From: Blakeslea trispora
Lineage: Eukaryota > Mucoromycota > Mucoromycetes > Mucorales > Choanephoraceae
Direction: 5' to 3'
Assembly: GCA_025331445.1 (NCBI GenBank)
Contig: JAIWNE010000047.1
Location: forward strand, 62,001 to 126,000
Length of the DNA stretch: 64,000 nt
Each line of letters starts with the position of its first letter. The first letter of the stretch is position 1. The position numbers were made by a program, and so were the translations under genes. This document shows, piece after piece, positions 10,462 through 21,802 of the stretch. Under the pieces are notes generated by a model that had not been told where the DNA came from, did not search any database, and saw only the letters and a program-made list of their open reading frames with translations.

Positions 10462-13400
10462 ATAAGATAGTAGTTTTATGCTCTAGTAGAATATAAGACG
10501 AAAAGAAAAGAAATATTAGAAAGTTCTGCTTTTTATATGAGCCTTCTCCTAAATTTATCCTGCTTTCATTTTACGTTTTCTCTCATTTCAGATCTCGAGA
10601 TTCATGCATGAGTTCGAATTTATTGCTGAAAGTCTTTACGTAGGTCACCCCCTTGTTTTCATAAAGCAAATGCATGTAGCAAGCAAAATTACTTGAGCGA
10701 TTCATTACGACAACCGTGTCTATCGTTATTTGTGCAACTTTTTGTATGCATTGTGTACATCCTTCTTGTCTTCTGTACCTTCGAAATCGATACAAAAATG
10801 ACAATCTTATAGCAGAGGGAAAATATACACTGAAAAGAAATGTTTAAGACTGTTGTTATACAAAAACAAGAAAGTTGCCATGTTTTTAGCGCAGTGTATA
10901 GCATTTCTTGACTAAGACAGCAAAGTACAAGGTTCTGATTTGCCAAATGGTGTATCTAGTCCAGTAGAACATAACAGAAAGAAGTGGCAAAACATACAAC
11001 TATCTTACAGGGCTATTTTCTGATTATTACTGAGCTTTTGAAATACACCATACCATACTTAATCCCATCACTACTCTTGGAAACAGATAAAAGACAGTAT
11101 TCCAGCATATGTATTTAAAGCACATACTTTTAATTCTTTTTGCTTTAATGTTAAATACGTTAGAGCTGCATGGTGCTTGCAATGGTATAAAAAGATATGC
11201 AAGGTTGATTTCATGGCAGATTGCAACAAAGAATCAAAGTTTTCTTTGGAAAAAATAAGGTTTGGATTACCATATTGTCCAAAGAAAAAAGGAGATCCGC
11301 TCTCCTGTTTAGATCTACGGAGTGCATGTACAAACAAGCCAATAGTAATCGCCTTTCTTAGTAGCTTTTGATATGGTCAAAGTAAATGTTAATAATAGTA
11401 GTCATCTTTGTAGGTAGGAGCTATCAATTGGAAGCAAAGGTATCATCCCTTTAAGAAAACCCAGAGAAACTATTGACTACTTGTTATACATGGGACTGAA
11501 TGAAAACCGGGCAAAAACAAGAGGACTGTATGGCCACAGAGAAGAATTGTTTCTCTAAACAATCAATAACAGCTTACCTTATAAATGATAGAAATATCCA
11601 GTGAGAGAGGAATATTAGCAGAAAGAAATCATTTACTGCTTGGCGCAATAAAAGAGGGAGCAACAATGACTTGTGATGTGGTCATTGATTAAAAGAAACA
11701 ATCAAAAGCAAGAGCATCTTTTTCAAAGTTGATATTGATTGACACTATTTACGCTATACTTTGAAAGATAGATCTAGCCTTACTTGCCTTTGCTGTCTTT
11801 TTTGTTTTTTCATTGCTATTTATGATGAAGCTTTTATCATTCCAAGTACAAAATCTGTTCTATAGCTGGTATTTATGAAACGATTCTGTAAAGCACTGCC
11901 CCAAAGACACCCCTCCCTCCCTTGTATGCCTACAATCTCAAGCAGTCATTTCCACCTGTTTTTTGTTAAACAAACAATACATACATTTTATTTGGTTTTT
12001 GTGTGTTCTTTGGCTAGCATAGAAGTCTTATTATACAGTCAGATCTTGGTCAAGTCATACGCTTTGGCTCCAACATCTCTTGAGAGTGTGTGGATACAAA
12101 TTTGATTTGATCATATGCTTGCATTCACAACATAACTTTATGAAATTTGACTGTATATGAAAAAACATTATGAGTTTGGGACATTTTGCTTAAACTGAGC
12201 ATCCTCAAGCTTTTTATTTGTTCAACAAATACAACTACATAGGCTCAACGCACTGTATGCTTTACAGTGACTATGGTGGATGTAGTGGTAGTAGTGACGG
12301 AATCCTTAAAAGTTATACATGTAGATATAGCTATATCATCTCCACAAGTAATAGCAACTGTATCAACCTTTATCTTCATTGCATCGGCTGTGCTTTCTGT
12401 ACGAGTTGGCTTTCTCTTTTGGTTCGGTTTTTCTTCTGGCTTTATCATAAGTTAAATCTGAACAAATTAAAACAAGTCAGAAGCACTTGGAAGCACGCAA
12501 AAAAAAAAAAAAAAAAGTAAAGAACGAGCAGCAAACATGAACTATCAAATTAGGTCAAAGAAGTGAGAGGTAACATGATAAACAACTGGTAATTAACCTG
12601 TTGGAAATCAATCTTGACTACATACAACATGTGTGCTTTTTTATCAAGTATAAAATGTTTGTGGTCTATCTGATATTCATCCTGACAAGACATGTTATCA
12701 TGAGTACATATCAGTCCATCAGACTGTAAAAAGTTTATATTCATCCATAAACATATTATTCGTTGGTAAACGTTAGGAAGATCTGTCTAATAGATAAGAT
12801 CTTTATATAATAGTACAATGAATAAACAGTTTCATTTGGAGCTATAAGATATGTATCATTGCTAGCTGTTTGTGGAGACATATCTCCATCTTTTTTATTC
12901 AAATAAACATGACCTGAAAGACAGCTGTTTCAAGAGATTTTGTTTTTCTTATAGTATATGGAACAGACAATGTTGATGATGTGTAAGATTCAATTTGTAA
13001 TTACTGCTAATCTTGATCTATAAATACATCTTTGGGTATAGTAAAAACCCCTTTCTTTATTATATAACAGGAAAGTATAACATGTATTAAGGTACCTTGC
13101 CTTTTAAATATATGATAAGCAATTAAAGCGCTCTTGTTTTCTTTCTTGACATAAAATAAGTTCGTTTTAGCACTTGAATCATATCATGTTTCATCAGCAG
13201 CAATAGTGACTATATCACCAGGATTGGGACGAATAGTGATTGTAGTAACAGCAGTTGTCGTGATTGTGAGAATAGTGTCACTTCCTATGGTTTTTGAGTT
13301 AGTCACAGTATTAGTTGTAGTGCTGACAAAAGCTCTTGTTTTGATGGTAGCGTCGTCCATGTTGTCTAAAGCATTTTTGTTATTAGAATGCATCTTGCGT

Positions 13401-13919
13401 TGCTTTGTAGCATTACCTTTTGGTTAGAAATAAGAAAAGCAAAGGATAATAACTGCAAGAAGATGACTATTTTATATCAATGTAAGAATATAAATGTTCA
13501 TTGTTACTATAAAAAAGAACAAGACAATAAATTGAGGAATTATAAAATATAATTAGTTACCTACTACAATGGAAGTGTGCTGCTTTTAGGTTGACAAAAA
13601 AGGGACGAAAAAAGCATGTTTGAAATAGTATCCACTGCTTTCTTTTCTTTCTATCAATTGCTCTTTATGATCTACATAAACCAATCTCAGCAATTGAACA
13701 AAAACAAATACAAAGCTTTTTTTAAAAAAAAAAAAATTCGGTGATTAGCTCAAATTTCATTATATAAGTCTGAATAAACAATATCTTTTCAGAGATTCTT
13801 GGCTTGAGAAAGCATACAAAAGTTACTAGTGAGATAATTTATTTAGTCGATAGAAAGAAATAGACAATTATATACAATAAAAAAAAACAATGACATTGCA
13901 AAGCACATAAAATGTGGCC
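10462..13919. other. gene-poor stretch with degenerate Thr-rich ORFs
   Basis: About 3.4 kb without a gene I can model. Two minus-strand ORFs, 12448-12245 (67 codons) and 13393-13184 (69 codons), encode Thr/Val-rich segments (VTTTTTSTIVTVK; TILTITTTAVTTITI) like the stalks of fungal cell-surface proteins, but neither has a convincing signal peptide, start context or splice partner. They may be relics of one duplicated gene. The remainder is AT-rich with short shadow ORFs. Confidence 0.35.
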
Positions 13920-15362
13920 TCAATTTGCTCTCTTGGAGGCGGCAGGAGCAACTCGAGTAGAAGCATTCTCTTTCTTCTTGTTCGTCTGAAGGCCAGCATG
14001 TGTATAAACCAATGTACCAAAAAAGACCAAGATAGTACCCATGATAGCGCCAAACCCGAAATCATTGTCAAAATAAATAATGGAAAACAATAGAGATGAA
14101 AATTTACGAAGGTTGAGAACCAGATTCAATGTAAGTGATGTAGCAACCGAGGTCATTCGATTAACGCCGGCAATGCAGACATATTGTGTCAAGACATTCA
14201 TGATTAAAAACGCCCACAGCTTATGCACATAAAACACTTTAAGCTTAGATAGAATGGCCTCAGGTAACAGTTCGTTGATAGCTCCCATCATTGGGATTTG
14301 TTGAAATATATCAGGAAGTGACATTAAAGGCGATCGTTGATAGGCAACTACTTGAGCAAGCAAATCTTTGTAGAAGAATAGAAAGAATGGTAAAGCAAGA
14401 AAGTGCTAATAAAAAAAAGAATTGAGTTTTTTTTTTTGCATTCATGATCGTTTTTTCTCTCTCTCTCAATACATACGGTATAAAATAAACCTTCTCTCCA
14501 CTGTTTGCCATACTTTTTATAAGTTACTTCTTGAAACAACCCCATACCAGCAGATAGAATCATAGCAACCAATAACAACAGAATACCAGTAATAAATTCA
14601 GTTGTACTACCTGAATTGTTCTGCAGAAATTGTTATAGCCAGAAATGTAAAACAAAAAAAAAGAGGGGGGCTTCTTACATCGTTATGAGCAGATGCATTA
14701 TCCAATGTTGCCCAGATTACACCAGCTGTGACAAACAAAACACCTACAATCTGACCCAAAGAATATCTATAGATACATTCAATCCTCTTAGTTTGATGAT
14801 TTGGTTGTTTGATTTTTCTCTGTTTTTTTTTTCTTTACTTCTTTTTTAATAAAAGGGCGCCCAAGATCATATTGATAATCAATCCACCGCTTCTGAAAAT
14901 GATGTGCAATGGCACTGAAATGTTGTATCCTAAAGCCAAATTGTTCAACACGGACACAATAAAAAACATAGTGACCAGCGCAAGCCAATTGGAAAGTGGT
15001 ACTACTGTTGGTTTCAACTTGGGACCAAATCGTCCCCAAGTAAGATGGTGTCGAAGTCCTTCAAGTGCAACAAATACAAACTGACCAAATGTGATCAGCT
15101 GACCTGTTACTCAGTTAGATATGAAAGGACTTTAGCGATCTACTATCTTATTGTAATTTTACCGCTTTTAGGCGCATCTCTATATCATCAAGAAGATTGC
15201 ATAAGTTGAGGTATTTTATGGAGACAATAACACTTACGTGACCAAAACTTCTAAAGAAAACACATTGCTACAGCATCCACCAAAAATCAAGCTCAAAATG
15301 ATGGGAAAATCAGAAGCTATCATTTGTGCAAGAGCCCCAGTGAAAGTGGTGGAATTGGACAT
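13920..15362 (-). CDS. YEA4: nucleotide-sugar transporter, Yea4/SLC35B4 type
   Basis: Multi-pass carrier of the drug/metabolite superfamily. Yea4 and SLC35B4 members move UDP-GlcNAc (and UDP-xylose in animals) into the ER or Golgi for chitin and glycan synthesis. Six exons give 374 residues: 15362-15238, 15179-15163, 15103-14839, 14766-14679, 14620-14477 and 14405-13920. Diagnostic segments are FGGCCSNVFSLEVLV in TM1, GQLITFGQFVFVA, IIFRSGGLIINMILGA, KKYSLGQIVGV and GVNRMTSVATSLTLNLVLNL. Exon 2 is only 17 nt and supplies the loop residues before SGQLITF; without it the frame is lost. The C-terminus is basic and lacks a clear KKXX signal. Sugar specificity cannot be read from sequence. A short direct-repeat cluster lies about 130 bp upstream. 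Confidence 0.88.
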
Positions 15363-16433
15363 CACACTGAGCGATTATTATCTTTAAGGAAAAAAAAAAG
15401 AAAAGCACAAAAGGCACCCTGAGCTCTGTTTCTTTCTTTTATGTGACTTCAGAAAAGGCATTTCGATTAGATTTATCCCGTGATTTTTTAAGCCAGATTA
15501 AATCGGCTTTAACCAGTTGGCTTTAAACAATCGGCTCATATACTGATGCTCAAAAGGAAAAAGAAAAGAGGAAAAGCTGTTTGAACACAATCAAGTAAGG
15601 TATGCCAAAAAAAGAGGAGGGGAACACCTCTAAGGCTAGTACTTGAACTATTAACTATAATGAGCTCATTGTGAATATAATAAGGGTTGTGCGTGTAACA
15701 TTTTGACTGTTTCTCAATAGAAAAAAAACCCTTTTTTCTTTCAAGCGAATCTTTTTATTGTTTATGTAAACCTAATGATAAACTTTTCACTAGAGCAAGC
15801 TAAAAGACTTGTTTAATTTCGGCCGCGGGTGAATATATGCCGAGTATCGGAGTGTGATCAAAAGTATCTGAAATAGAAAGTCAGGTAGCATTAAATCATA
15901 GAAATCTAAACATTTGGTTTAAGTATAGTCCTTTATATCGTTGTCTTTATGGCTTGTTGTCTTTTTTAAATAAACGCTAACTCAAGACATTTATAGAGAA
16001 CAAGAAACATAATCGGTCTATTTTTCATTCAAAGCAATACAGAGTAGTTTCTTTGTATTGGCAAATAATTTTATAAATAATCACAAGCTTTTCTCGATAT
16101 AATCACTACTTTGTTAGGAACATTATGCTCTTCTAGCAGAATACTTTACATTTTGACTGACATTGTCATAACATATTCGGAAGCAAAGACGTCCAATGAT
16201 CTTGGCTTTAACCGTTGAAGCGGCTTCACCATCAATAAGGAGATAGACAGCAAAGCAGAAGTTGGTAGAGATGACAATTGAATGCGTGCCGACAAGTTAA
16301 TTCTTAAAAAAAGAACAGTGTGCTTGTTCTTGCGGATTGAAGAGACAATGAAGCCATGATTTCCTTTACCGCGTACAAAAAGCGACTATTCCTTTTCTTT
16401 CATTTTAAACTTAAAAAAGAGGGAATCATTTTT
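15363..16433. other. intergenic stretch with a short repeated motif
   Basis: No gene found. At 15491-15540 the motif CGGCTTTAA or TGGCTTTAA recurs with close spacing, ending in a further CGGCT, upstream of the divergently placed transporter start; this could be a regulator-binding cluster. The remainder is AT-rich. Confidence 0.4.
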
Positions 16434-18104
16434 TTAATAGGTCTCCAAACAGTGTATGTTAATTTTAACAACTGATTTCAAAACTATCTTAAATTGCATC
16501 ACTTTTGTGTCTTGTATTCGAGTTTCAAAAGTACTTGCTAGTATTGACTGAAGGCATTGATGCTTGAGTTCATAATAAGTTGTTGCATCAACGGTGTCTA
16601 TTTGGAAAACAAAAGATGTTCGATTTGGCAGTTGATTCAATTTGAGTGTGAATACATTAGCAGAGGTATGAGGCATATTGATCAGCTGAAAAGACTGAGA
16701 TAGAACCGGATTGACAATGGTAATATCCTTCAGTCCAACAAAAACGTGCGAAAGATACTCAAATGCTTGAGCTGAAACAGCACACCTGTCTAAGCGTAAT
16801 GTAGTTGGAGAATTCAAACAAGACCTAAGCATACTTGTTTCTAAAGAACAGTGAGCTATTGAAAGGCTACTCAAAGTGGAACAGTGCGCAATCATTTCAG
16901 AGAGAGAGCAAGATAGATCGGTTCTTTCTCTAGCCTTATTATATAGACATAAACTATCTGCCAGCTTGAGATATTCAGAAATCTTGCTCATGAACGCCTT
17001 GGAAAGAAGAGAGGGATCAAGGGTCATTTCTTTTCCATGACGGGTGGTCAAATGTCTTTCAAACCAAATACTAGCCTCATAATTGGAATACCATTGGGGA
17101 TCATTATTATACTGTAGCTTTGTGTTACTTGTACCAGATCTAAGCTGGCTCTCGAGACAAGAAACAAGCTCCATTTGATTTGTAGCATCATGCAAGACAA
17201 TTTGAAAGTGATCCATAGGCTGTACAAAACGTGTCATCATCTGAATCCACAGACTCGAAAGGCGAAAAGACTTGCAATCATAGCTACTTTGATGCCAAAA
17301 TTCAAATTGCCTTACACCAGGAAACTTTTTGCATAGGTACACCAACAAGGTATCTGTCATATGATTGACATTGACCTTTAATTGCTTTACCCTCTGATTG
17401 GACTCTACTTTATCCAAATAAGCTTGGTCATCCTCAAGCTCAAACAATCGAATCTCAACTGATTCTAGACCCATAAAGCCATCCAGTGTTAAGTCCAGTG
17501 CTTTCAGTTCAGTGGATCTTTTGCGACTTGGATAAGACGTATGGCAAATCAAATGTTTTATATGACGAAATTCGGATTTCCTAGAGAGAAACAAGAGATA
17601 GTTGGGTCCAGGAGCATACGATGTCTGTACCATCAAGTCAATCTTGGTCAGCGATCTACTTAACGAAAGCAAGGTTTTGTAATAACTGTCATGCTTCCGG
17701 CGCCAGTCTGGAAAGTCGACAGAATGCAGCAGTTTCCAATGATGTCCTGTATAGCATGCCTTTGCAATCACATCAAACATATCACTCGTCATGCCTAGCC
17801 TTACATGAAAAGCCTCCATGTTGGGAGTATGCTGAATGACTGTCTGGAGCATATCTGGTGTCGTTATTTCGAATTTTAATGTTAATGAGATCACGAGCTC
17901 ACCCAAATAGGGATTGGATGATAAGGTCACTGTCAGCTTATTTAATTGGTCGATATGGGAGAGTTTCACAGTTCGGTAAAGCTCCCATGTTGCTGGTTTG
18001 GACCAGTTCTTACAGACAGATACATAATGCGATTTAGTGCATGTGTCTAATTGGTTTAATATTAGAAAATGTATTTCTTGAGGCAAATTGTTTGCACCAA
18101 GCAT
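16434..18104 (-). CDS. F-box protein with leucine-rich C-terminal part
   Basis: Intronless ORF of 556 residues. The first about 45 residues match an F-box (LPQEIHFLILNQLD, then CKNWSKPATWELYRTV), the Skp1-binding module of SCF ubiquitin ligases. The rest is made of irregular leucine-rich segments (LSSLSIAHCSLE, LKDITIVNPVLS), as expected for substrate-binding LRRs. Large families of such single-exon F-box/LRR proteins are typical of Mucoromycota genomes. The target is unknown. The start at 18104 is the first in-frame ATG and puts the F-box at the extreme N-terminus. Confidence 0.8.
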   Translation of the reverse strand: MLGANNLPQEIHFLILNQLDTCTKSHYVSVCKNWSKPATWELYRTVKLSHIDQLNKLTVTLSSNPYLGELVISLTLKFEITTPDMLQTVIQHTPNMEAFHVRLGMTSDMFDVIAKACYTGHHWKLLHSVDFPDWRRKHDSYYKTLLSLSRSLTKIDLMVQTSYAPGPNYLLFLSRKSEFRHIKHLICHTSYPSRKRSTELKALDLTLDGFMGLESVEIRLFELEDDQAYLDKVESNQRVKQLKVNVNHMTDTLLVYLCKKFPGVRQFEFWHQSSYDCKSFRLSSLWIQMMTRFVQPMDHFQIVLHDATNQMELVSCLESQLRSGTSNTKLQYNNDPQWYSNYEASIWFERHLTTRHGKEMTLDPSLLSKAFMSKISEYLKLADSLCLYNKARERTDLSCSLSEMIAHCSTLSSLSIAHCSLETSMLRSCLNSPTTLRLDRCAVSAQAFEYLSHVFVGLKDITIVNPVLSQSFQLINMPHTSANVFTLKLNQLPNRTSFVFQIDTVDATTYYELKHQCLQSILASTFETRIQDTKVMQFKIVLKSVVKINIHCLETY

Positions 18105-18242
18105 TGAAACGAGATGAAAGTATGAGAGTAAACAAGTGAGTGAGAAAAAAAAACGAAAAGAAACGTTAAGAAATCAAAAAGGAAAGCGTTGATTTTTTTC
18201 CTTTGGCTTTTATTTGGTTATTCTAAAGTATTGATTTCAATG

Positions 18243-18439
18243 TTATTTTGCTTGTAGCTTAATCTTCTGCATAGACCAATCAGAATAACGAAAAAAAAAT
18301 ATAAGCTCTCGAGCCAAATTGACTCAATGAGATATTTAAAATATCTCAACCAATGTCTACTCACCTTTGTTCTTTTTGCTTGTTGTTTAGATAACTGTGC
18401 TACAACAGTTGGCATGTGCTCCTTTCTCGAATAATACAT
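18243..18439 (-). CDS. putative 32-residue lysine-rich microprotein, two exons
   Basis: Exon 18439-18365 (25 codons) joins exon 18266-18243 across an intron with a perfect GTGAGT donor and CTATGCAG acceptor. The product starts MYYSRKEHMPTVVAQLSKQQ and ends in a basic stretch (AKRTKKIKLQAK). Consensus splice sites in such a short span suggest a real transcript, but the ORF is very small and could be the tail of a gene with an unrecognised upstream exon (an AACAACAG acceptor-like site directly precedes the ATG). No family is recognised. Confidence 0.3.
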
Positions 18440-18707
18440 CTGTTGTTTATTTTCACTCTCTAAAAAAATCAGTCGTTTTATATTGGCTTACTGTAAGAAA
18501 GCCAAAGACATGTATTGCGAGTGGATTTAGATAAGAAAGCCAATCTCTTGTTTTGTATGACTGAGCTGATTATCTGTCTTAGAGACAATAGAGAAGACTG
18601 GCCACACGAAAAGCCAGACAAATTCTCTTTACACTTATTTATTAAGCCTTTTTAAGAGTTTTCCAGCACTAAAAGAAGCTGATTGGACGAGTATAACGGT
18701 TCTAATC

Positions 18708-19443
18708 TTATGATCGTGTACCTGAAACTATATGTTCTTGTCCTGAATTCACTAATCTTCTCAGTGTTACACTGATACGAGTGCCGCGTTCAATCCATTC
18801 ACCTTCAAACAAGTCGCGTTCTGTTTCTTCAATGCCATGTTCCCATTCATATCGCCCTTCTTGAGAAAGGGCCAATATATCACCAGGCCTTAAGAGAATA
18901 TCGACCGTTCTATCTTGTTTTAGAGAACGCATTTTCATCACACACGAAGAAAGCAATGAAACAATCAGGATACCATCTTCAAACCTAACATTCTTATAAG
19001 CCACCTTCTCTCTTGACACTTTCTTTTCTTACCTTAATAGATCAACATGACTCACAATACCTTCCCCTACAATATATAGAGTGAGTGACTTTAAAGACAA
19101 GATAGCAACCCCGATTTTTACCTTTTTTGTACATATTGAGAATAGCTTGATCAAACAAAGGTTGTCGTTGCAAGATATCGTTAGGAAATACAGTTGGATA
19201 GTGTTCTGTCAGCCAAGGACTGATCCAGCTTAAAAAGTTGGGAAGTTTGCCAAACAACATGACTTGGTTGTTGTTGGGACCAGAGAAATAGTTGTTCTCG
19301 ATCAGAGCATTCACAAGTGCCATCTGTTCTTCATGTTCCAAACCTCCTCGGATAAGTTTGAGTCCCGGAATGGAGTCAAATGTGATCACCTTCTCTGACT
19401 CCTCATCACTACCAAACAAGTCTACCCAGTTATATTCTGTCAT
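18708..19443 (-). CDS. AlkB-like 2-oxoglutarate/Fe(II) dioxygenase
   Basis: Enzymes of this family oxidatively demethylate nucleic acids or proteins. Three exons give 210 residues: 19443-19122, 19066-19033 and 18984-18708. Iron ligands are H114 and D116 in SHVDL and H168 in WEHGIEE; the C-terminal RGTRISVTLRRL supplies the 2-oxoglutarate-binding arginine. FGKLPNFLSW and PLFDQAILNMY match the AlkB N-terminal part. The ATG at 19443 is used; the frame stays open for a few codons upstream but without another ATG. The middle exon of 34 nt carries the HxD motif. Closest to small ALKBH6/Ofd2-like members; the substrate cannot be assigned. Confidence 0.85.
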
Positions 19444-20012
19444 TCTTGTTCCTGCATCAAGCAACTTTACTGATTTTAGCTTAGAGATAGAGAGAGAAAA
19501 AAAAGATATATATTATAGACTTAGAAGCCCTCAGATTGAACCATACTATATAAAAAAGTAGGCGTATTGCACAATCACCATTAGTCGCTATAAAAGCTAT
19601 GAAATATCAAGAGCCTTTATTGAAATATGCATAAACGATAACATCATAACAGCAGTGATAAGCATTCCCGTCAAGCGTGTATCTTTATTTCTCCTAAGCT
19701 TGACTACTTTCAATGAGACAAAAAAAACAAACTCGAGTCACAATGGTTGAATGATACCAAAAAAAAAAAAAAAAATAGGCAATTCTACTGTGTTGTTCTT
19801 TATTGTTTAGGCATACAATGACTTATGTCTAGGGCTTTACCATCATACTGAGGTAAAACAAGCCGCTCTTAAGTGATACAAGACTTTCAGCCATTGTTTT
19901 CTTGACTTTCAAACTCATCCAACATTGACTTAGCCTGCATTAAAAAAAGGGCTTTACTAATAAAAATTTCTTTTATATCTAACACATATACAAAATAAAG
20001 AAAAGGAGAAGC
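19444..20012. other. spacer with an orphan C-terminal-looking exon
   Basis: Just downstream of the four-TM gene, a minus-strand stretch ending near 19893 reads AKSMLDEFESQENNG then stop, behind a TTAATGCAG acceptor-like site. It would fit as an alternative last exon of that gene, but I found no donor giving the right phase. The rest is AT-rich with poly-A runs. Confidence 0.3.
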
Positions 20013-21057
20013 TTATGATTTGCCAAACCATTTCTTCTTCTTCTTTTGGTTCATATCTGTCAAAGGATATTTAGGCGCATTTTGAGCATCCGTACGATAA
20101 GTAGAAGCAAGTTCATCCAGATTATCATCCCATTCAAGATCACGTAATCGATGACCCAGCTTACGTTCTCTTAACTTAGTTGTGAATGATCCAACAACAG
20201 TGGCAGCATAGAACTGGAAATTGGATGATTTAGGTTATTTTTCTTTTCTTGTTGTACCTATCAGGATCAACTTACCATAAATAGTTGCCCTACAAACAGT
20301 AGAATGGCATTACCAATAACACCAGCCTGAACAGCTTGACCACAGTTGGCTAAGCCATAGGTATTACCATACTCCATTCCCAGAAATGTGGTAGTGTATC
20401 CACCCACACTCATAGTGGCATTATCAGCACTCTTGTTGCTGGTGTCTGAAGGATTGGCTTGTTCACAGGCTGCTAATGTTTTCGATCGGTTGACAAGTGA
20501 AAGGACAAAATTGACTGCTTCCCAAATAGTGAGTAAGAAAACAAGTAGCCACAATAACAATTTAGTGAGTCGCATCATGCTTAATTTGGCCTAATCATTT
20601 CAAATAGTTTAGAATCCAATTAGCTTAAAAAAAAACAAAAGAAATTCCACTTACAACTGCGCCTGAGAAGATCATAAGAAGAGAAATAACCGCAATAGCA
20701 ACTAGTGGAAATATAAACTTTTTGTTAATCTATTTGTTTTCCTTTTTAATATTAAACACTATTTACTGGTAAAGCCAATATAGACCCAAGGAAGTATAGC
20801 ATGTGTTATGGATAAGTGAATTGGCATGGCTATAGTGATGGATCAGTATAATCCCTCATGACTGTGTTCTGTTGCTTACGGTTTTTATGTGTAAAAGTGG
20901 CACCGAGAAGAGCACCTGAGACAACCTATGAAATAAAAGCTTAATCTATCGCTAATTTATTTTCAAGCCAAAACATCTTGTCTCTTACTAGCATAATAAG
21001 ACCACTGATAATAACACCGCCTCGAAGGGGTATAATACAACAACACCTTGAAGGCAT
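20013..21057 (-). CDS. four-transmembrane protein of unknown function
   Basis: Six exons give 246 residues: 21057-20989, 20925-20880, 20829-20767, 20701-20655, 20590-20276 and 20213-20013. All are GT-AG and in phase. Hydrophobic segments are GGVIISGLIMLVVSGALLG (TM1), a segment containing IAVISLLMIFSG (TM2), LLLWLLVFLLTIWEAVNFVL (TM3) and VIGNAILLFVGQLFMFYAAT (TM4). A 60-residue loop between TM3 and TM4 carries N-glycosylation sequons and two cysteines, so it is probably lumenal or extracellular. The C-tail is charged, cytosolic in character and ends KKKKKWFGKS. The layout recalls tetraspanin/MARVEL-like fungal proteins, but I do not recognise a family. An N-terminal CCC in MPSRCCC could be palmitoylated. 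Confidence 0.75.
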
Positions 21058-21802
21058 ATTCTAAACTATAATAATAAAGAAGTAAAAAAAAAAAGAAGAA
21101 GAAGCAGATATTGGCTTTTTTTTTTTCAAAAAAAGGAAAGAAAAAATTAAAAAGAGCTGAATTGGGCGTCTAAATTTTTTTTTTGGGTTCTTACTGTTTT
21201 TGTATGCTGTGCTTTAAATTCTAGGCATCCGATTCTTGAGATTTTAATTCTATTTTTGTGTATAATTCCTCATTCTCTATTGTCTTTGAACAATACTCAA
21301 TAATAGATCTTGGAAATCGAGATATCTTCAACATGCTTAAATCAACTATACCTTTAAATCGAAGTGCAGTATGATAAAAGGTATAGTTTAAATAAGGAAG
21401 ATCAACCTCTTTTTATAGATACACAATAGCAATATCGCTCTAATGTAACTCCTTAAAATCTATGACATGCTTTCTCTCCGATTTAGTCTTCCGCTCACTG
21501 TGCATTACAATAGCCTATCATGACATCAATCATAACAAAAAAAAAGTTGATTCAAGTTCTTCAGGCACAAAGGTGAATGGCTTTTGCTTATGAACTTGAT
21601 GTGTACGTTTTGGATGTAAGAAAAGGAGGAGAAAGCAGTGTTTGATTAGATTGAGACACAACTTTTTTTTTATTCTTTTTTTGCAAAACAAAATAAAGAC
21701 ATCTAAAAAAAAACCAGGCATAGCTTACTGCTTCAATTTAGAGCACCTATCAATGAAATGTGATTTAGTTTTATAGGCTTAAGAATCCACCTGTCAGAAA
21801 AC
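21058..21802. other. intergenic stretch, no gene seen
   Basis: Contains long T- and A-runs next to the start of the four-TM gene and the 3' flank of the acyl-CoA synthetase. A 63-codon minus-strand ORF (21721-21530) is low complexity and is rejected. Confidence 0.5.

Noticed and set aside
12550..12744. 64-codon minus-strand ORF
   Set aside because: Low-complexity context and no splice or domain support.
19893..19945. Alternative last exon (AKSMLDEFESQENNG) for the four-TM protein
   Set aside because: Neither the GT nor the GC donor near 20025 gives the required phase without a stop.
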